A DNA stretch of 19,469 bases from Pseudomonadota bacterium (GTDB lineage: Bacteria; Desulfobacterota; Desulfovibrionia; Desulfovibrionales; Desulfovibrionaceae). Shown in pieces: positions 14,396 to 19,469 of the stretch (the first letter of the stretch is position 1; each line of letters begins with the position of its first letter). The notes below the pieces were generated by a model. That model saw only the letters and a list, made by a program, of their open reading frames with translations, ran no database searches and was not told where the DNA came from. The DNA is taken from positions 1 to 19,469 of the forward strand of contig JAFABC010000015.1 in the NCBI GenBank assembly GCA_023426275.1, given 5' to 3'. Made by a program: the position numbers and the translations under genes.

Positions 14396-15484
14396 ATGCT
14401 CTCCAAAATGTCCCAACGCTGGCTCATAGCCGCCCTGCTCGTCCTGCTTGCCGGCGGCGGCGCCCTCACCTGGTACGCACTGCGGCCCCGCGATGATACC
14501 GACGCCTTTGCCGTGGGCAACGGCCGCATCGAGGCGACCGAAGTGGACGTGTCCGCCAAGCTGGCCGGCCGGCTGGTCGCCGTGCTCGTGCGGGAGGGCG
14601 ACGACGTCACCGTCGGGCAGGTGCTGGCCCGGATGGACACCAAGGTGCTGGACGCCGACCTGCGCGAGGCGCAGGCCGCCGTGTTGCAGGCGGAGCACAA
14701 AAAGGCCAGCGCCGAAGCGGCCGTGGCCCAGCGCGACAACGAAATCCTCGCCGCCGAAGCGCTCGTGGCCCAGCGCACCAGCCAGCTGCAACTCGCGGAA
14801 GTCGAACTGCGCCGCACGCGCGTGCTCCAATCCGGCGGCATCGTGGCCAAGGAAAAACTGGACGTGGACCAGACCACCACCAAAACCCAGACCGCCCTGC
14901 TGCGCGCCGCCGAGGCCCAGCTCTACGCCGCCAAGTCGGCCCAGGAAGCGGCCAAGGCCGGAGTGCTCGAAGCGCAGGCGGCCATCGAGGCGGCCAGGGC
15001 CAGGGGGCAAACGATCCAGGCCGACATCACCGACAGCACCCTCGTCTCGCCCATAAACGGCCGGGTGCTCTACCGGCTGGCCGAACCCGGCGAGGTCCTC
15101 GGCGCGGGCGGGCACGTCGTGACCCTGCTCGATTTGTCCGACGTGTACATGACCCTTTTCCTGCCCACGGCCGAGGTCGGCCGCACCGCCCTGGACGCCG
15201 AGGCGCGCATCGTGCTGGACGCCCGGCCCGACCTGTCCATTCCGGGTCGGGTGACCTTTGTCTCGCCCCAGGCCCAGTTCACGCCCAAGGCCGTGGAAAC
15301 CCGCACCGAGCGTGAGAAGCTCATGTTCCGCATCAAGGTCAACATCCTGCCCAGGCTGCTGCGCCGCCATGCCAAGCAGGTGAAAACCGGCCTGCCCGGG
15401 GTGGCCTACATCCGCCTCGCCCCCGACGTCCCCTGGCCCCGGAGCGTGCCGCCGCTGTTTGTCGAACCGGAGCCCGGGCCATGA
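14396..15484 (+). CDS. yhiI: HlyD-family periplasmic adaptor of an ABC exporter (YhiI-like), 362 aa
   Basis: The membrane-fusion subunit that joins an inner-membrane ABC exporter to an outer-membrane channel. An N-terminal anchor (residues 9-27) is followed by a split lipoyl domain (about 45-85 and 215-245), an alanine-, glutamine- and glutamate-rich coiled-coil hairpin (about 86-212), and a beta-barrel region (about 248-315) with FTPKAVETRTEREKLMF, typical of the YhiI/YbhG branch. The start at 14396 follows GGAGG at about 6 nt; the longer frame from 14297 has no such site. Its TGA overlaps the next gene's ATG (ATGA), so the two are translationally coupled. The gene symbol rests on order and similarity to the E. 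coli yhiI-rbbA-yhhJ cluster. Confidence 0.92.
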   Translation: MLSKMSQRWLIAALLVLLAGGGALTWYALRPRDDTDAFAVGNGRIEATEVDVSAKLAGRLVAVLVREGDDVTVGQVLARMDTKVLDADLREAQAAVLQAEHKKASAEAAVAQRDNEILAAEALVAQRTSQLQLAEVELRRTRVLQSGGIVAKEKLDVDQTTTKTQTALLRAAEAQLYAAKSAQEAAKAGVLEAQAAIEAARARGQTIQADITDSTLVSPINGRVLYRLAEPGEVLGAGGHVVTLLDLSDVYMTLFLPTAEVGRTALDAEARIVLDARPDLSIPGRVTFVSPQAQFTPKAVETRTEREKLMFRIKVNILPRLLRRHAKQVKTGLPGVAYIRLAPDVPWPRSVPPLFVEPEPGP

Positions 15485-18210
15485 CCCCGGACAGCGTCGT
15501 CCGCCTGGGACACGTGGGGCTGCGCTACGGCAAGACCACGGCCCTGGACGACGTGACCCTCGACATCCCGGCCGGACGCATGGTCGGGCTGATCGGCCCG
15601 GACGGGGTGGGCAAGTCGAGCCTGCTGGCCCTGGCCTCCGGGGCCCGGCGCATCCAGCAGGGCACGGTGGAGGTGCTCGGCGGCGACATGGCCGACGCCC
15701 GGCACCGGGCCGCCGTCTGTCCGCGCATCGCCTACATGCCGCAGGGACTCGGCAAAAATCTCTACATGACCCTGTCGGTGCGCGAAAACGTGGCCTTTTT
15801 CGGCCGGCTGTTCGGCCTGTCCGCCCGGGAACGCGAAGGCCGCATCGCCCGACTGCTGCGCAGCACCGGGCTGGCCCCCTTCGCCGACCGGGCGGCCGGC
15901 AAGCTCTCCGGGGGCATGAAGCAAAAACTCGGTCTGTGCTGCGCCCTGATCCACGACCCGGACCTGCTCATCCTCGACGAACCGACCACCGGCGTGGACC
16001 CGCTGTCGCGCCGCCAGTTCTGGCGGCTGATCGCCCGCATCCGGACCGGCCGGCCGGGCATGAGCGTGCTGATCGCCACGGCCTACATGGAGGAGGCGCA
16101 GGGCTTCGACTGGCTGGCGGCCATGGACGACGGCCGGGTGCTGGACACGGGCAGCCCGGCCCGGCTGCTGACGCGCACCGGGGCGGCCGACCTGGACGAG
16201 GCCTTCATCCGCCTGCTGCCCGAGGCCAGACGCCGGGGGCACCGGACCTTGCGGGTGCCGCCGCTGCCCTCCCGGGACGACGAACCGCCGGCCATCGTCG
16301 CCCAGGGCCTGACCATGCGCTTCGGCTCGTTCACCGCCGTGGACCACGTGGATTTCGAGATCCGCCGGGGCGAGATCTTCGGCTTTCTGGGCTCCAACGG
16401 CTGCGGCAAGACCACCACCATGAAGATGCTCACCGGCCTGCTCACGCCAAGCGAGGGCCGGGCCCTGCTCTTCGGCCGGCCGGTCGATCCCCGGGACCTG
16501 GAGACCCGCAAGCGCGTGGGCTACATGACCCAGTCGTTTTCCCTCTACGAAGAGCTCACCGTACGCCACAACCTCACCCTGCACGCCCAGCTCTTCCAGC
16601 TGCCCCGCGAAACCATCGCCCCGCGCGTGGAGGCCATGCTCACGCGCTTCAACCTCGCCGCCTACGCCGACGAGCTGCCCGAACGGCTGCCCCTGGGCAT
16701 CCGCCAGCGCCTGTCCCTGGCCGTGGCCGTGATCCACGGCCCCGAGATGCTCATCCTGGACGAACCCACCTCGGGCGTGGACCCGGTGGCCCGGGACGGC
16801 TTCTGGGAACTGCTCGTCGATTTATCGCGCAACCAGGGCGTGACCATCTTCGTCTCCACCCACTTCATGAACGAGGGCGAGCGTTGCGACCGGGTTTCGC
16901 TCATGCACGCCGGCCGGGTCCTGGCCAGCGACGCCCCGGCCGCCCTGGCGAAAAAACGCGGCAAGACCGGCCTGGAAGAGGCGTTTATCGCCTATCTGGA
17001 AGAAGCGTCGGGAGAAACCGACGACGGCCCGGACGCGGTCGTCGTGGAGGCCGGACCGGAACCCGCGGCGCCGCCCCACCGGGCCGGACGTGGCCTCATG
17101 CGCCTGGCCGCCTACGCCGGCCGGGAATCGCGGGAAATCCTGCGCGACCCGGTGCGCCTGCTCATCTCCCTGCTCGGCTCGGTGATCCTCATGCTGATCC
17201 TCGGCTACGGCATCACCTTTGACGTGGAAAACCTGAACTTCGCCGTTCTGGACCGGGACCAGTCGCCCGAAAGCCGCGACTACATCCAGAACCTGACCGG
17301 ATCGCGCTATTTCCGCCAGCGCCCGGTCCTCACCAGCGCGGCCGAACTGGACCGGCGCATGACCACGGGCGAGCTGAGTCTGGCCCTGGAGATTCCGCCG
17401 GACTTCGGCCGGGACCTGCGGCGCGGCCGGCCCGTGTCCATCGGCGTGTGGGTGGACGGGGCCATGCCCTTTCGCGGCGAGACCATCCGGGGCTACATGG
17501 AGGGCGTGCACGCCCTCTACCTGGAACAGCTGGCCCGGGCCGCCGGCACCTCCGCCAGCCAGGCCGCGGCCGGCATCCGGGTGCGCTATCGCTACAACCA
17601 GGATTTCAAGAGCCTCTACGCCATGGTCCCGGCGGTCATCCCGCTGCTGCTCGTCTTCATCCCGGCCATCATGATGGCCCTTGGCGTGGTGCGCGAGAAG
17701 GAACTGGGCTCCATCATCAACCTGTACGTCACGCCGGTGACCCGGCTGGAGTTCCTGTTCGGCAAGCAGCTCCCCTACGTGGCCGTCAGCATGTTGAGCT
17801 TTTTCGGGCTGTGCGCCCTGGCCGTGTTCGTCTTCCGGGTGCCCATCAAGGGGAGCTTCGCCGCCCTGACGCTGACCGCCCTGGTCTTCGTGACGGTCAC
17901 CACCGGCCTCGGCCTGCTCGTGTCCTCGTTCACCCGGACGCAGATCGCCGCCCTGGCCGTAGCCGCCATCATGACGCTGATGGCCACCATCACCTTTTCC
18001 GGCCTGACCACCCCGGTGGCCGCCCTGCAGGGACCGGGCGCCTTTATCGGCACCGTGTTTCCGGCCCGCTACTTCCTGACCATCAGCCGGGGCATCTTCA
18101 CCAAGGCACTCACCCTGTCCGACCTCCTGCCGGACTTCCTGGCGCTTTGCGCCTGCATCCCGGTGCTGACCGGGGTCAGCGCCCTCCTGCTGCCCAAACA
18201 GGAGAAATGA
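15481..18210 (+). CDS. rbbA: RbbA-type fused ABC transporter: two ATPase domains plus ABC-2 permease, 909 aa
   Basis: One chain holds two nucleotide-binding domains and a membrane domain; length and order match E. coli RbbA. NBD1: Walker A GPDGVGKS (39-46), signature LSGGM (142-146), Walker B LLILDE (162-167), with Ala-Tyr where the switch His is expected (TAYMEEA, 199-205). NBD2: Walker A GSNGCGKT (304-311), degenerate signature LPLGI (403-407), Walker B MLILDE (423-428), and an intact switch His in STHFMNEG (H461). So each half is degenerate in a different element. The C-terminal ABC-2 permease (about 545-905) has one early span, a large periplasmic region and about five later spans. Role: probably drug or small-molecule export together with its neighbours; RbbA has also been linked to ribosomes in E. 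coli, which is not shown here. Confidence 0.93.
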   Translation: MTPDSVVRLGHVGLRYGKTTALDDVTLDIPAGRMVGLIGPDGVGKSSLLALASGARRIQQGTVEVLGGDMADARHRAAVCPRIAYMPQGLGKNLYMTLSVRENVAFFGRLFGLSAREREGRIARLLRSTGLAPFADRAAGKLSGGMKQKLGLCCALIHDPDLLILDEPTTGVDPLSRRQFWRLIARIRTGRPGMSVLIATAYMEEAQGFDWLAAMDDGRVLDTGSPARLLTRTGAADLDEAFIRLLPEARRRGHRTLRVPPLPSRDDEPPAIVAQGLTMRFGSFTAVDHVDFEIRRGEIFGFLGSNGCGKTTTMKMLTGLLTPSEGRALLFGRPVDPRDLETRKRVGYMTQSFSLYEELTVRHNLTLHAQLFQLPRETIAPRVEAMLTRFNLAAYADELPERLPLGIRQRLSLAVAVIHGPEMLILDEPTSGVDPVARDGFWELLVDLSRNQGVTIFVSTHFMNEGERCDRVSLMHAGRVLASDAPAALAKKRGKTGLEEAFIAYLEEASGETDDGPDAVVVEAGPEPAAPPHRAGRGLMRLAAYAGRESREILRDPVRLLISLLGSVILMLILGYGITFDVENLNFAVLDRDQSPESRDYIQNLTGSRYFRQRPVLTSAAELDRRMTTGELSLALEIPPDFGRDLRRGRPVSIGVWVDGAMPFRGETIRGYMEGVHALYLEQLARAAGTSASQAAAGIRVRYRYNQDFKSLYAMVPAVIPLLLVFIPAIMMALGVVREKELGSIINLYVTPVTRLEFLFGKQLPYVAVSMLSFFGLCALAVFVFRVPIKGSFAALTLTALVFVTVTTGLGLLVSSFTRTQIAALAVAAIMTLMATITFSGLTTPVAALQGPGAFIGTVFPARYFLTISRGIFTKALTLSDLLPDFLALCACIPVLTGVSALLLPKQEK

Positions 18211-18212
18211 CC

Positions 18213-19337
18213 ATGGGCCATCTGCACAACATCTTCCGCCTGGGCATCAAGGAATTGTGGAGCCTGTGGCATGACAAGGTCCTGCTGCTCGTCATCATCT
18301 GGGCCTTCACCGGCGGCATCTACGTGGTGGCCAGGGCCACCTCCCAGGAGCTGCACAACGCGCCCATCGCCGTGGTGGACGAGGACGACTCCTCGCTGTC
18401 CACGCGCATCACCCAGGCCTTCTACGGCCCCTATTTCCTGACGCCGCGCCGCATCTCCCTGGACCAGATGGACCCTGTCCTCGACGACGGCCGCTGCATC
18501 TTCGTGCTGGATATTCCGCCGGATTTTGAACGCGACGTCCTGGCCGGCCGCCAGCCGGACATCCAGGTCAACATCGACGCCACCATGATGTCCCAGGCCT
18601 TCATCGGGGCGAGCTACATCCAGAATATCGTGGCCGGCGAGGTCAACGCCTTCACCGAGCGCTCGCAACAGCCGCCCCGCACGCCCGTGTCCCTCGTCAC
18701 CCGCATCAAGTTCAATCCCAACCTGACCAGCGCCTGGTTCGGCAGCGTCATGGAGATCATCAACAACATCACCATGCTCTCCATTCTGCTGGGCGGGGCG
18801 GCGCTCGTGCGCGAGCGCGAACGCGGCACCCTGGAGCACCTCATGGTCATGCCCCTGTCAGCCGTGGAAATCCTGCTGGCCAAGATCTGGTCCATGGGCG
18901 TGGTGGTGGTGACGGCGGTGGCCTTGTCCCTGGCCTTCGTGGTGCAGGGGGCCCTGGGCGTTCCCCTGGCCGGCTCGGTGCCGCTGTTCCTTTGCGGGGC
19001 CATGCTCCAGTTTTACGCCACGTCCTGCATCGGCATCTTCCTGGGCACGCTCGCCCGGAACATGCCGCAGCTCGGCCTGACCATGATCCTGGTCATCCTG
19101 CCGCTGGAAATCCTCTCCGGCAGCATCAGCCCCCGGGAGAGCATGCCGGAAGTGGTGCAAAACATCATGCTGCTGGCTCCGACCACGCACTTCGTCAGCC
19201 TGTCCCAGGCCATCCTCTACCGGGGCGCGGGCCTGTCCATGGTCTGGCCGCAGCTGGCGGCCATCGCGGCCATCGGACTGGGCTTTTTCCTGCTGGCCCT
19301 GGCGCTGTTCCGCCGCAGTCTCGCCCGGGCGCGATAA
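18213..19337 (+). CDS. yhhJ: ABC-2 type permease (YhhJ-like), 374 aa
   Basis: The second membrane half of the exporter. After a short N-terminal segment there is one span (about residues 22-40), a large periplasmic domain with IAVVDEDDSSLSTRI, then about five C-terminal spans (starting near MEIINNITMLSILLGGAALV) and the family hallmark REREKGTLE-like stretch, here RERERGTLEHLMVMP. Length agrees with E. coli YhhJ. Two starts are possible: ATG at 18207 overlaps the upstream stop, but AGGAG (18200-18204) is only 2 nt from it and 8 nt from the ATG at 18213, so the latter is preferred. The stop TAA is followed at once by an in-frame TGA. It has no ATPase of its own and relies on the RbbA-type subunit. 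Confidence 0.92.
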   Translation: MGHLHNIFRLGIKELWSLWHDKVLLLVIIWAFTGGIYVVARATSQELHNAPIAVVDEDDSSLSTRITQAFYGPYFLTPRRISLDQMDPVLDDGRCIFVLDIPPDFERDVLAGRQPDIQVNIDATMMSQAFIGASYIQNIVAGEVNAFTERSQQPPRTPVSLVTRIKFNPNLTSAWFGSVMEIINNITMLSILLGGAALVRERERGTLEHLMVMPLSAVEILLAKIWSMGVVVVTAVALSLAFVVQGALGVPLAGSVPLFLCGAMLQFYATSCIGIFLGTLARNMPQLGLTMILVILPLEILSGSISPRESMPEVVQNIMLLAPTTHFVSLSQAILYRGAGLSMVWPQLAAIAAIGLGFFLLALALFRRSLARAR

Positions 19338-19353
19338 TGATGAAGAGGGAAGA

Positions 19354-19448
19354 GGAAGACGCCTCCGGCGGCCGGGGGGCATGATGCCCCGGACCCCCTC
19401 GACGTGTCTTTGGCGACGCGAAGCGACGCTGGCGTACCCTTGTCGGCG
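19354..19448 (+). repeat. Dispersed 3'-end repeat, copy C
   Basis: It begins 17 nt after the permease stop with GGAAGACGCCTCCGGCGGCC, then a palindrome (CCGGGG, 19372-19377, with CCCCGG, 19387-19392), then the conserved arm with GACGTGTCTTTGG and CGAAGCGACGCTGGCG. A TTTTTT run follows at 19450-19455. Its orientation relative to the preceding gene is the same as in copies A and B. It may end transcription of the efflux operon. Confidence 0.8.
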
Positions 19449-19469
19449 CTTTTTTGTCCAGGCTTTGCC

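Overview
The window is GC-rich bacterial DNA whose gene content fits a sulfate-reducing Desulfovibrionales bacterium, most likely a Solidesulfovibrio/Desulfovibrio relative. This is inferred from the multiheme c-type cytochromes, dCache-HAMP-PAS chemoreceptors in tandem, sigma-54-like promoters and a dispersed palindromic repeat; no marker gene confirms it. Nothing resembling a phage, an IS transposase, a CRISPR array, a tRNA or an rRNA was seen.

Layout. (1) 70-5035, minus strand: two tandem methyl-accepting chemotaxis receptors with divergent sensor halves and nearly identical signalling halves, each with its own promoter candidate. (2) 5331-6491, plus strand: an unrecognised 301-aa protein with a possible XRE-like N-terminal helix-turn-helix, then a 54-aa single-span membrane protein. 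(3) 6506-6743: a composite of hairpin-forming repeats between convergent genes. (4) 6713-8442, minus strand: a MarR-type regulator with a palindromic operator over its own promoter, and a membrane-bound diguanylate cyclase. (5) 8628-12749, minus strand: an operon for a cytochrome b, a Rieske iron-sulfur protein and an octaheme cytochrome c with HEAT-like and TPR repeats, preceded by a sigma-54-like promoter. (6) 12977-13978, minus strand: an outer-membrane beta-barrel of the SphA/phenol-MetA type. (7) 14396-19337, plus strand: an HlyD / RbbA / YhhJ type efflux operon with overlapping or closely spaced genes, preceded by a sigma-54-like promoter and a 19-bp perfect inverted repeat in the leader. 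(8) 19354-19469: another copy of the dispersed repeat.

How it fits together. Block 5 is the most notable. It looks like a quinol-oxidising Rieske/cytochrome b complex in which cytochrome c1 is replaced by a membrane-anchored octaheme cytochrome carrying a protein-interaction tail; it could pass electrons from menaquinol into the periplasmic cytochrome pool. The cytochrome b has APWY where the family usually has PEWY. Block 7 encodes an inner-membrane and periplasmic export system whose outer-membrane TolC-like partner is not in the window. The dispersed repeat sits at gene 3' ends, in the same orientation relative to the gene it follows, and in one case supplies the last residues and stop codon of the protein.
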